From Halobacteriales archaeon SW_10_66_29 (GTDB lineage Archaea > Halobacteriota > Halobacteria > Halobacteriales > Haloarculaceae), in NCBI GenBank assembly GCA_003022845.1, contig PXSF01000126.1, positions 1-36,611 of the forward strand: a stretch of 36,611 bases of DNA, read 5' to 3'. The notes under the pieces are model-generated. The model was not told where the DNA came from. It saw nothing but the letters and a program-made list of their open reading frames with translations, and made no database searches. The first letter of the stretch is position 1, and the number at the start of each line of letters is the position of its first letter. Of this stretch, positions 7,816 to 15,310 are shown in pieces. The position numbers were made by a program, and so were the translations under genes.

Positions 7816-9138
7816 TCAGGCGAACTCGTCAATGGGAAGTCCGTATATCGAGTCCGGAGTCACAACCACCACATGCTCATCAAGGGCTGTCCTGATTTTT
7901 GGCGGCGCTCCTCCGGTCGAGAGGCGTGTCTGCCAACGGCGCTGTCCTGACTCAATATCGAAAGCTTGTACTGACGTCTCTTTGCCGAACTGTTGGGAGG
8001 TAAGGAAAACCGTGTCGGTACTGAGGAATATATGTTGATTTTCATAGTCAGAGGTGATTGAGGACCTCCACCGTTGACTACCGTCATCCATGTCGTAGCT
8101 AATTAGGCTACCATCGGAGTAATAGACAAAGATGCTATTGGTCCCAACACCCATCGCAGTGTGTTCTCCCTCTGTGTCATCAATTACCCAGCGTTCATTG
8201 CCCGCAGCCACATCTATGGCCCGGAGTTCTCCTCCACCATCGGCCACGTAAATATCAGAAGGATATGCAGAGTCAGTTGGAGCGGGTTCGGCGAGCCGCC
8301 AATCCCGTTCTAATGACCGATGCCAGATAGTCTTTCCGTCAGGGAGTGAATAGCCAAATGCTGAAAATCCAACAGCAATACTAAACGTATCGCCACGAGT
8401 GAAAATTCGAGCGGAACTGTCTGGGCTGAGGGAGTCGTTCCACTGTTCGTCACCAGTGTCGATACCAAGGGCTGTTACTGTATTGGTTACGTCCGAGTAT
8501 ACGATCAAAAGCCCATGCGAAGTCGTCGCATCTTCTGTCATACCCGTGACTGTCCGCCAGCGTTCATCTCCCGTACTGGCGTCGATATTGAGTATCCGGG
8601 CTCGACCAGGTTCCTCCGCTGATGTCCTCCCAGCGAAGACAGTATCTTCCGTTACTTCGATGAAATTGAGAGGGTTAATATCGAAATCCTGGGCCCAAAG
8701 CTGATCCCCGGTTCCCGCATCATGGGCACCCAATCTACCAGTTCCAGGCGAAACACGAGCCGAGTAGTATACTGAATCGCCACTGAAAATGATGTCTTTT
8801 GGTTCAGCAATATCTGATGACCCCCAGTCAAGATCACTAGTCCACTGTACTCCCCCAGTTTCTGAAAGGTGAATGAGTTTCCCGTATTCTACAATGTATA
8901 CGCCATCGCCGACAGTGACCGCGGATGAGCCCAGTTCGTCGGGTATATCATACTCCCACTCTGGGGTGTTGGGTAGCGACTCAGACCTCTCTGACGGTGA
9001 TTTAGAATCGGATGTCCCATTGGATCCCTCGGAATCAGATGGCTCATCGGATGGTTCGGGACCAGGTGAGCTATCGTTTGATGTACAGCCTGCTCCTAGA
9101 AGAACCCCGACAGCGGCTAAGTAGTGACGTCGGTCCAT
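7816..9138 (-). CDS. PQQ-like beta-propeller repeat lipoprotein
   Basis: A 440-residue exported protein. The N-terminus (RRHYLAAVGVLLGAGC) has twin arginines, a hydrophobic stretch and a lipobox ending at C18, followed by a Ser/Asp/Glu-rich linker to about residue 60. The rest is a series of propeller blades, each with a variant of GDERW or GEQRW as in PQQ/WD-like repeats (GDQLWA, GDERWRT, GDEQWND, GNERWVI, GSQRWRS, GQRRWQT). It probably sits on the outer face of the membrane; no catalytic residues can be named. GC content is much lower than in the ABC and catabolic genes nearby, suggesting separate origin. A second, high-GC member of the same type lies at 35005-36282. A TATA-like CTTAAGT lies about 26 bases before the start. 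Confidence 0.88.
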   Translation of the reverse strand: MDRRHYLAAVGVLLGAGCTSNDSSPGPEPSDEPSDSEGSNGTSDSKSPSERSESLPNTPEWEYDIPDELGSSAVTVGDGVYIVEYGKLIHLSETGGVQWTSDLDWGSSDIAEPKDIIFSGDSVYYSARVSPGTGRLGAHDAGTGDQLWAQDFDINPLNFIEVTEDTVFAGRTSAEEPGRARILNIDASTGDERWRTVTGMTEDATTSHGLLIVYSDVTNTVTALGIDTGDEQWNDSLSPDSSARIFTRGDTFSIAVGFSAFGYSLPDGKTIWHRSLERDWRLAEPAPTDSAYPSDIYVADGGGELRAIDVAAGNERWVIDDTEGEHTAMGVGTNSIFVYYSDGSLISYDMDDGSQRWRSSITSDYENQHIFLSTDTVFLTSQQFGKETSVQAFDIESGQRRWQTRLSTGGAPPKIRTALDEHVVVVTPDSIYGLPIDEFA

Positions 9139-9162
9139 TGTTATATTAGATTTCGGAAATAA

Positions 9163-9171
9163 TACTTAAGC
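9163..9171 (-). promoter_or_regulatory. TATA-like box for the beta-propeller lipoprotein gene
   Basis: On the minus strand this reads CTTAAGTA, about 26-32 bases upstream of the ATG at 9138. The region is AT-rich throughout, which weakens the call. Confidence 0.4.
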
Positions 9172-9233
9172 ATTTGTCGGTTGCTACAACAACTGTGTCA
9201 CATTTCTAGGGGCTACAAAGGCTCTTGTACAAT

Positions 9234-9490
9234 TTAGCGAAACACGTTGACGACGAAGCAGTCAAGAGGCGCGTGTAGCGGTGCTCCAGCAAGGTTGAGC
9301 GCCCGAACGAACCCGTAGGTTCGGACGGACGGCTCCAGCCTTGGTTTGGAGAGACCCCGGAATTTTGCCAGCCACGGATTCAGCAGTGACCGGAGGCGTT
9401 CGACCTGGTTGATGTGGACGCCGTCATCCGTGACAAATTCTTGATGCTGGTGGCTGTCTGACTGCCCTCGCTCGTCATGATCTGAGCGGT
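9234..9490 (-). mobile_element. C-terminal remnant of an IS1595-like transposase
   Basis: The minus strand encodes, in one frame ending in TAA at 9234-9236, about 80 residues with the pattern DGVHINQVERLRSLLNPW, then LAKFRGLSK, then YGFVRALNLAGAP and a terminal VVNVFR. The HxNxxE...LLxPWLxxFRGLSK arrangement is the conserved C-terminal end of haloarchaeal IS1595-type DDE transposases. No upstream part with a start or the first catalytic aspartates is present; the frame fades near 9490 where the toxin-antitoxin promoter begins. It is therefore a decayed fragment. The family call rests on recalled motif patterns, not on a search. Confidence 0.6.
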
Positions 9491-9527
9491 CATCTTGCCT
9501 CTCACGACCGGAAGCACCGAAGCGTTT

Positions 9528-9542
9528 GTATACATTGCATAC
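9528..9542 (+). promoter_or_regulatory. Palindrome at the toxin-antitoxin promoter
   Basis: GTATACATTGCATAC has mirrored GTAT and ATAC ends around a short core and is AT-rich. It lies 13 bases before the antitoxin ATG at 9555, overlapping the expected TATA region. It could be an autoregulatory operator for the pair. Confidence 0.4.
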
Positions 9543-9554
9543 GAAGTAAACAGT

Positions 9555-9845
9555 ATGGGAACGATCTCAACGCGCGTACCCGACGAGTTAGAGGCCGAAC
9601 TCGAGGCGTATCTCGAGGACGAGAAACTCGACCGGAGTACGGCCGTTCGGAAACTCCTCTCCGAGGGACTCGAAAAGTGGCGTCGCGAACGGGCACTCGA
9701 GCAACTCGCGGCGGGCAGTATCACGTTTAGCAAGGCAGCTGAGCTGGCAGGGATGTCCGTCTGGGATTTTGCGCAACTCGCCAAAGAACGTGATGTCACC
9801 TGGGTGGCAGACGAACATCTCGACGCGGATCTCGAGGAGCTGTGA
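9555..9845 (+). CDS. UPF0175-family antitoxin
   Basis: A 96-residue protein. The N-terminal half (STRVPDELEAELEAYL, then LDRSTAVRKLLSEGLEKW) resembles a ribbon-helix-helix DNA-binding fold. The C-terminal half (SITFSKAAELAGMSVWDFAQL, then VTWVADEHLDADLEEL) is the hallmark of UPF0175. UPF0175 proteins are commonly encoded directly before DUF3368 PIN-domain toxins, as here. Its TGA is directly followed by the ATG of the next gene. The start at 9555 was preferred to an upstream one because the beta-strand of the fold begins there and a TATA-like palindrome lies just before it. It probably neutralises the PIN protein and represses the operon. Confidence 0.85.
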   Translation: MGTISTRVPDELEAELEAYLEDEKLDRSTAVRKLLSEGLEKWRRERALEQLAAGSITFSKAAELAGMSVWDFAQLAKERDVTWVADEHLDADLEEL

Positions 9846-10358
9846 ATGTGGGTCTTCGACGCCACGCCACTCATCTACCTCGCGAAAGTTGATCGACTCG
9901 CGCTCGTCGAGCACCTCGATGCGTCGTGTGTCATCCCCGAGCGCGTCTACGAGGAAGTCGTCGAAACCGGTCTCGACCAGGGCTATCCGGACGCCCGTCG
10001 CATCGAGCGCAGCGTCGACGCCGACAGAGTTGATACTGTGTCGGTTGAAACCACTCCGCTGCTGTCGCGCCTCCAGGAGAATAACAACCTCAGCGACGCC
10101 GACGTCGCTGTCCTCGCCTGCACGGACGCCCACGATGGCGTGGCCGTGATGGATGAGACGTACGGCCGTGAGGTTGCAGCGGCCGAGGGGATCACAACCC
10201 GAGGGACGGCATATCTCGTGCTGAAACTCGCTAGTGAGGGCACGATCAGTGTCGACGACGCTCGAATGGTAATTGATGCAATGATCGACGAGGGCTGGTA
10301 CTGCGCCCCCGATGTCTACGTGAAGATTGTCCAGAAACTCGAATACAGCCAGACGTGA
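9846..10358 (+). CDS. PIN-domain ribonuclease toxin (DUF3368)
   Basis: A 170-residue PIN-domain protein. Acidic residues expected at the metal site are visible: D5 (VFDATPLIYLAK), an E in YEEVV near 36, D84/D86 in NLSDADVAVLA, and D103 in VMDET. The order matches DUF3368 members, which pair with UPF0175 antitoxins. It is probably a metal-dependent RNase held inactive by its partner. The gene follows the antitoxin without a gap. Its final codons and TGA (10343-10358) are an exact match to the end module of the dispersed repeat found at 7683-7698, so the present C-terminus (EYSQT) is supplied by repeat DNA and may differ from the ancestral one. Confidence 0.85.
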   Translation: MWVFDATPLIYLAKVDRLALVEHLDASCVIPERVYEEVVETGLDQGYPDARRIERSVDADRVDTVSVETTPLLSRLQENNNLSDADVAVLACTDAHDGVAVMDETYGREVAAAEGITTRGTAYLVLKLASEGTISVDDARMVIDAMIDEGWYCAPDVYVKIVQKLEYSQT

Positions 10359-10659
10359 CTCCGGACAGTGCCAGGACAGTCCATCGGCTGTGTCATGGCC
10401 CGAACAACGGGAGTTGGGACGGCATGGCTCGAGTGATACGGTCGTTCGTGATTCGTTACCGCGACGGTGTCACAGTTCGTGCGTCACAGTCCGGCAAACG
10501 CCCGATACGACGAGGCAGTCCCGAAAATATACACCCGGACGTGACTCTGTTAGACGTCAGGACACGATATCCACGAGTATCGACCCTGACAGTCCCGAGT
10601 TGTGTCGAGATGACTGCGGCAAATCACGTCCGGGTGTATGATCACGAACGACCGTATCA
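10341..10659. repeat. Composite dispersed repeat with nested inverted arms, copy B
   Basis: This is the largest copy of the family. It opens with the module ATACAGCCAGACGTGA (10343-10358) and then the 49-bp block shared with copy A (10386-10434). A 19-bp perfect inverted repeat follows: 10434-10452 pairs with 10641-10659. Inside it a second perfect pair of 16 bp joins 10529-10544 with 10624-10639. Between the inner arms is a 39-bp block (10579-10617) found again at 32943-32981 with two mismatches. Copy B fills the gap between two convergent genes and carries the stop codons of both, the PIN toxin at the left edge and the ABC ATPase at the right edge. Confidence 0.78.
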
Positions 10660-11793
10660 GTTGATCTGCTGGGTCGCGCTCGCCGAATCGAACAGCCGCG
10701 CGCCGTAGACGACGGCCTCCCCGTTGGGGCCGAACACGATGAGGTCCTCCTCGTCGAAGCCGACAGTGACGGTGTCGCCCGGGAAGATCTCCGCGATGTC
10801 GTCGGTCACGAAGTCGATCGGCTCGCCGTCGGGGCGGGTCGCGTGGACGACCGACTCGGTCCCCAGCGGCTCGATGACGTCGATCGTCACGTCGAGTTCG
10901 AAGCTGCCGCCACCCGCCGAAAGGTACTGCGGCCTGACCCCGAGGTCGACCGTCTCGCCGACATGAGGCTCCAGCTCCTCGCTGGGAACCTCGATCTCCA
11001 TGCCGAACCCGCGCAGGGTTGGTGTGCCGTCAGTCAGCTGGAGGTCAACGGGCAGGAAGTTCGTCGCCGGGGTGCCGATGAACTCCGCGACGTACGTCGA
11101 GTTCGGGAAGTCGAACAGCTCAGTCGGCGGGGCGACCTGCTCGACGTGGCCCTCCCGCAGCGTCACGACGGTGTCGCTCATCGTCATCGCCTCGGTCTGG
11201 TCGTGGGTGACGTAGACGACGGTCGCATCCAGGCGCTTGTGGAGCTGCTGGACTTCGACGCGCAGCTCCGCGCGGAGCTTGGCGTCGAGGTCGCTCATCG
11301 GCTCGTCGAACAGGATGATCTCGGGCTCTTTGACGAACGCCGCCCCGAGCGCGACCCGCTGTTGCTGGCCGCCCGAGAGCGCGTCCGGCTTCTTTTCGAG
11401 CTGGTCGGCGATCTGGAGGATCTCCGCGGCCTCCTCGACGCGCTCGGCACGCTCTTCGTTGGGAACACCCTCGATCTTGAGCGCGTAGCCGATGTTCTCC
11501 CGGACCGTCATGTGGGGGTACAGCGCGATGTTCTGGAACACCATCGAGATGTCCCGGTCCTGGGGCCGCTCGTCCGTGACGTCCTCGTCGCCGAAGTAGA
11601 GCCGGCCGCTCGTCGGCTCCTGGAGGCCGGCGATCATCCGCAGGAGCGTGGTCTTCCCGCACCCCGAGGGGCCGACGATCGTCGTGAACTCCCCCTCCTC
11701 GATCGTGAGGTCGATGTCGTCGTTGGCGACCACTGTTCTGTCGTCCGCGTCGTACTCCTTGCGCAACCGTTCCGTGCGAATCTCTTTTGCCAT
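10657..11793 (-). CDS. ABC transporter ATP-binding protein (MalK/UgpC type)
   Basis: The 378-residue ATPase energises the import system encoded just upstream. Visible motifs are Walker A GPSGCGKTT (41-49), the Q-loop VFQNIA, the signature LSGGQQQRV (139-147), Walker B IILFDEP and the H-loop histidine near 197 (VTHDQTEAMT). After about residue 235 comes the C-terminal TOBE/OB regulatory domain found in CUT1-type ATPases, with LGVRPQYLS. The residue usually Arg after the signature (xxARA) is replaced by ALGAA, a minor oddity. It is last in the order binding protein, permease, permease, ATPase. It is separated from the second permease by a 174-base gap containing 33-bp tandem repeats. Its stop codon lies in the outer arm of repeat B. 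Confidence 0.93.
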   Translation of the reverse strand: MAKEIRTERLRKEYDADDRTVVANDDIDLTIEEGEFTTIVGPSGCGKTTLLRMIAGLQEPTSGRLYFGDEDVTDERPQDRDISMVFQNIALYPHMTVRENIGYALKIEGVPNEERAERVEEAAEILQIADQLEKKPDALSGGQQQRVALGAAFVKEPEIILFDEPMSDLDAKLRAELRVEVQQLHKRLDATVVYVTHDQTEAMTMSDTVVTLREGHVEQVAPPTELFDFPNSTYVAEFIGTPATNFLPVDLQLTDGTPTLRGFGMEIEVPSEELEPHVGETVDLGVRPQYLSAGGGSFELDVTIDVIEPLGTESVVHATRPDGEPIDFVTDDIAEIFPGDTVTVGFDEEDLIVFGPNGEAVVYGARLFDSASATQQIN

Positions 11794-11878
11794 GATATCA
11801 CCGTGTGGTTCCGTGTGCGTTGCTGCTGTCGGCCGACCGTGCGTGGTTCGGGTCTTTGCGTTCGATTGCGAGCGCTGT

Positions 11879-11977
11879 CCCCCGGGAGATGCCGACGCCG
11901 ATCATCCGTTTCCCCCGGGAGGTGCCGACGTCGCTCATCCGTTTCCCCCGGGAGGTGCCGACGCCGATCATCCGCTC
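11879..11977. repeat. Three tandem 33-bp repeats at the permease 3' end
   Basis: The unit begins CCCCCGGGAG and recurs at 11879, 11912 and 11945 with few differences. The third copy overlaps the last codons and stop of the second permease gene (stop at 11968-11970). The repeats look like serial duplication of that gene's end into the gap before the ATPase gene. The unit is a multiple of three, but there is no sign that the array is translated as an independent gene. Confidence 0.8.
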
Positions 11978-12840
11978 TCACCGATGTTGATGCCGAGCAT
12001 CAGGTACCGCTGGAAAAACAGCGCGATGAGAAACGGCGGGATGCAGATCAGCACCGACACGCTCATCGCGGTCTCCCAGCCCGCGTCCCGGCCCAGAAGC
12101 AGCGCCGCACCGACCGGCAGCGTGTACATCTCCGAGTCCGACAGCACGATCTGGGCCAGCAGGAAGTTGTTCCAGCCCGCCGAAAACGAGAAGATCGCGG
12201 CGGTGACGATCCCCGGCCGGGCGATCGGCAACACGACGTCGCGGACGGCCCGCCAGCGGCTGGCGCCCTCGATCCAGGCCCGTTCCTCCAGCGAGATCGG
12301 CACCGTCTCGAAGTACTGCCACATCAGCCAGATGTTCAAAGGCGACAGCAGCGCCGTCAGCCCGAGCACGAGCGCGAAGTGGCTGTTCAGCAGGCCGAGC
12401 GTCTGGAACAGGATGTAGAACGGCACTGCCAGCACGATGCCGCTGAACATGTACGACAGCAGGATCGACCGCGAGAACGCCGCCTTTCCGCGGAACTCGA
12501 ACCGCGTCAGGATGTACCCCGAGATGCACGCGATCGTCGTCGCCAGCACCATCACGCCGACGGTCACGACGATGCTGTTGTACGTGTACGTGAGTGCGTC
12601 GGTCTCGGTCAGCAGTTCGGTGAAGTTCTCGAACGAGATCGTCTGCGGGATGATATGCAGGTCGCCGCCGGAGAACACCGCGCCCGTCGGCTGGAACGCG
12701 ACCAGCAGCATGACGTACAGCGGGACGGCCGTCAACAGACACATCAGGAGGATGACCAGGTAGGTGAGCGTCCGCTGGACCCGCCCGAGCGTCCGCTGGG
12801 GAACGGCGTCGGTGACCGCGTCGGCGACGGCGGCGATCAT
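11968..12840 (-). CDS. ABC transporter permease (MalG/CUT1 type)
   Basis: A 290-residue inner-membrane permease with six predicted helices. Cytoplasmic contact with the ATPase is through the EAA loop EERAWIEGASRWRAVRDVVL about 90 residues from the C-terminus, with the conserved glycine in place. It matches MalG-like proteins of CUT1 importers. Its ATG overlaps the stop of the upstream permease by four bases (ATGA), so the pair is translationally coupled. The C-terminus (INIGESG) is encoded in the third unit of a 33-bp tandem repeat. The substrate cannot be deduced from the permease. Confidence 0.92.
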   Translation of the reverse strand: MIAAVADAVTDAVPQRTLGRVQRTLTYLVILLMCLLTAVPLYVMLLVAFQPTGAVFSGGDLHIIPQTISFENFTELLTETDALTYTYNSIVVTVGVMVLATTIACISGYILTRFEFRGKAAFSRSILLSYMFSGIVLAVPFYILFQTLGLLNSHFALVLGLTALLSPLNIWLMWQYFETVPISLEERAWIEGASRWRAVRDVVLPIARPGIVTAAIFSFSAGWNNFLLAQIVLSDSEMYTLPVGAALLLGRDAGWETAMSVSVLICIPPFLIALFFQRYLMLGINIGESG

Positions 12841-13757
12841 CCGGCGCCCACCTCCCCCCTATCGAGGAGCTTGAAGTACACCACGGCGCCGATCGCCAGG
12901 AGGAAAAACAGGAGGCTCCCGAGGGCGGCGCCCTGGCCGTAGGAAAACTCCCGGAAGATGAGCCGGTAGATCAGAAGCGGGATCGTGAGCGTCTCGTTGA
13001 TCGGCCCGCCGCGGGTCGCGATGAAGATGAGGTCGAAGTGGTTGAACAGCCAGATGCCCCGCAGGAACACGACCAGGAGCAGCGTCGTCCGGATGTGGGG
13101 GTACGTGATGTCGCGGAACTTCTCCCAGGCGTTGGCGCCCTCGACGGTCGCGCGCTCGTAGAGGGCACTGTCGATGGACTGCAGCTGCGCCAGCAGGATG
13201 AAAAAGGCAAACGCGGCGTACACCCAGGTACTCATCGCGATCACTGCCGGCATCGCCCACTCGGTCGTGCCGAAAAAGCGGATCCCCTCGTCGAGGACGC
13301 CGAGGCCGACGAGCAGTTCGTTCACGATGCCGGTGTTCTGGTTGAGCATGAACTGCCAGAGAAAGGCGATGACGACCGTCGGGATCAGGTACGGAAAGAG
13401 GATGAGCGTCCGGGCGAGCGAGCCGCCGCGGATACCCTGGTTGACCGCGAGCGCGAACAGCAAGCCGAGCCCGACGCTCGTCAGCGTCGTCACGACCGCG
13501 AACACGACGGTGTTGTTGAGTGCTTTCCAGAAGAGGTCGTGAGCGATGACGTCGGCGTAGTTGCCGAGCCCGACGAACTGCGCGCTCGCGACGACGTTCT
13601 CGTGGACGCTCGCCCAGAACCCATAGAGGATCGGGAAGAGCCACATCAGCATCGCGAACCCGACGAACAGCGCGAGCGCGACCTTCCCGAGGAGGAGGAC
13701 GGACGACTCCCAGCGGAATCTGTCGGCGCCGAGCCGCTCTCTCATGTCGGTTGCCAT
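12837..13757 (-). CDS. ABC transporter permease (MalF/CUT1 type)
   Basis: A 306-residue membrane protein with six predicted helices. It contains an EAA loop (YERATVEGANAWEKFRDITY) and the segment FLRGIWLFNHFDLIFIATRGGP typical of MalF-like or UgpA-like sugar permeases. It follows the binding-protein gene by 20 bases and overlaps the next permease gene by four, so the four genes form one operon transcribed toward lower coordinates. CUT1 systems usually import oligosaccharides or glycerol-phosphate compounds, but in this setting another solute is possible. Confidence 0.92.
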   Translation of the reverse strand: MATDMRERLGADRFRWESSVLLLGKVALALFVGFAMLMWLFPILYGFWASVHENVVASAQFVGLGNYADVIAHDLFWKALNNTVVFAVVTTLTSVGLGLLFALAVNQGIRGGSLARTLILFPYLIPTVVIAFLWQFMLNQNTGIVNELLVGLGVLDEGIRFFGTTEWAMPAVIAMSTWVYAAFAFFILLAQLQSIDSALYERATVEGANAWEKFRDITYPHIRTTLLLVVFLRGIWLFNHFDLIFIATRGGPINETLTIPLLIYRLIFREFSYGQGAALGSLLFFLLAIGAVVYFKLLDRGEVGAG

Positions 13758-13777
13758 TGTGAGGGACTGCCAAAACG

Positions 13778-15184
13778 TTACGGGCCGCTGAAGTCGATCT
13801 GGTCCTGTGCCCAGTCGATCGTCCCGCCCGGCGACTTGCCGCCGTGCAACAGCTGTGCGGCCGCCTGTCCCCAGACGAGCCCGTTCGCGACTGCCGGGTA
13901 GTTCAGGGCGCCGTCATCGCCCGTCGCGACCGGCGGCGTGAAGTTCTCGGCTTCGCTTGCGAACATGTCCATCATCCCCTGGTGGACACCGTCCTCCTCG
14001 CGGTACCAGTCCGCGTTCATCCCTGCTTCCGTCGCGGGGATGTAGTCAGCAGCGTTGACCTTCTTGAACTGCCGCTGCTGTTCCTCGGCGTGCCACCACT
14101 GCAGGAACTCCCGGGCCGCATCGTTCTTCTCGGCGTCGGTGTCCCAGACCATATTGCCCTCGAACCAGGCGAACTTCTTCTCGTTGTCCGCGTCGCCGCC
14201 GACCGGGAAGAACGCGTTTTCGGTGTTCTCCCTGAGTTCCGGCAGGTCCGCGAGGTACAGGTTCGGGATCCACATGCCGATGTACGGGACGGCCGCCGTC
14301 GACTCCTGTGAGTAGGCCGTCGCCGCCTGGTCCCAGCCGAGCCCGTTCCCGTTCGTCGAGTACTCGTAGGCGTTCTGCATCCATTCGTAGGTCTCGATCC
14401 CGCGGTCGCGGTCGTCGCCTGACGCCATCGCCAGTTCGATGTCGGTGCCCGACCCCGCCCAGACGTTCACGTCGTTGTTCCACAGCAGCTGGTTCTGCAT
14501 CGCGAACGCGAGCGTGCTCTCGCCGTTGGGGAACTGCAACGCCTTGATGTCCTCCTCCCCTTCGATCCGCTGGGCCTGCTGGAGGTAGTCGCTGAACGTC
14601 TCCGGGTTGTCGTACAGGTCCGTCCGGTAGTGCCAGGTCATCGGTCCGACGATGCTCACCGCGAAGAACTTCTCCTCGCGGTCGGTGAACGTCCGGAGGT
14701 CGTTGTCCTCCGCGACGCCGGTGATCGGCGCGAGCTTGTCTTCGAGCGCGTACCGGTAGGCCTGCCCGAACGTGTACCAGAGGATGTTTGGCGGGTTCCC
14801 GGCGGCCTGGCGCTTCTGGATCTCTTCCTGCTCGGAGGAGCCGCTCGGCAGCAGCTCCGGCGTGACCTCGATGCTGGAGTGGCTGTCGTTGAACTCGCCG
14901 GCCATCTCTTTGAGCGTGTCCTCCGCCTGGTTGCGGTCGTGTAGCCACGTCAGCTCCACCGACGAACTGCTGCCGTTGCCGGTCGAGTCGCCGTTGCCGT
15001 TCTCGGAGTCACCGTTACCGTCCCCGTTGCCGTTCGCGTTGCCGTTTTCGTTGCCGTTCTCGTTCCCATTCCCGTTCCCGTTGCCGGAGTCGTCGTCACC
15101 GCCGATACAGCCCGCCAGGGCGATGGCGCCGGCCACGCCGCTCGTTTTCAAAAACGTTCGCCTCTTCTGGTTGCCGTCGAACAT
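13778..15184 (-). CDS. Extracellular solute-binding lipoprotein of the ABC importer
   Basis: The 468-residue binding protein begins with a Tat signal (KRRTFLKTSG) and a lipobox LAGC with C26, the usual export and anchoring route in Halobacteria. Residues about 28-75 form a low-complexity linker of repeated Gly-Asn, Glu-Asn and Asp-Gly units, encoded by a near-repetitive DNA tract. The rest is a family-1-type binding fold (LTWLHDRNQAEDTLKEMAGEFN; NPPNILWYTFGQAYRY; NEKKFAWFEGNMVW). It is the first gene of the importer operon. The gene for the second C45 enzyme starts 126 bases away in the opposite direction, which suggests that the imported compound is a C45 substrate, an inference from context. 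Confidence 0.92.
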   Translation of the reverse strand: MFDGNQKRRTFLKTSGVAGAIALAGCIGGDDDSGNGNGNGNENGNENGNANGNGDGNGDSENGNGDSTGNGSSSSVELTWLHDRNQAEDTLKEMAGEFNDSHSSIEVTPELLPSGSSEQEEIQKRQAAGNPPNILWYTFGQAYRYALEDKLAPITGVAEDNDLRTFTDREEKFFAVSIVGPMTWHYRTDLYDNPETFSDYLQQAQRIEGEEDIKALQFPNGESTLAFAMQNQLLWNNDVNVWAGSGTDIELAMASGDDRDRGIETYEWMQNAYEYSTNGNGLGWDQAATAYSQESTAAVPYIGMWIPNLYLADLPELRENTENAFFPVGGDADNEKKFAWFEGNMVWDTDAEKNDAAREFLQWWHAEEQQRQFKKVNAADYIPATEAGMNADWYREEDGVHQGMMDMFASEAENFTPPVATGDDGALNYPAVANGLVWGQAAAQLLHGGKSPGGTIDWAQDQIDFSGP

Positions 15185-15247
15185 CTGCTTTCAGCCGTGC
15201 CCCTGTCACGACGGCAGGGATGACTGTCGCCGTCCGACGGCGGGGAA

Positions 15248-15258
15248 CTATAAAAACA
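15248..15258. promoter_or_regulatory. TATA-like box in the divergent importer / C45 promoter region
   Basis: ACTATAAAAAC is the only AT-rich island in the 126-base divergent gap. It is 52 bases before the C45 gene at 15311 and 64 bases before the binding-protein gene at 15184. It could serve either direction; the sequence does not decide. Confidence 0.4.
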
Positions 15259-15310
15259 CTCCCAGCAGTAGGGCCGAACATCCATACTGCTTTCCGATGA
15301 CAGACAGGGT

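Noticed and set aside
11879-11977. Possible CRISPR array because of regular spacing
   Set aside because: The 33-bp units are contiguous with no unique spacers, and no cas genes are present.
14940-15100. Repetitive DNA tract within the binding-protein gene
   Set aside because: It encodes the Gly/Asn/Glu/Asp linker behind the lipobox, common in haloarchaeal lipoproteins, so it was not listed as a separate repeat.
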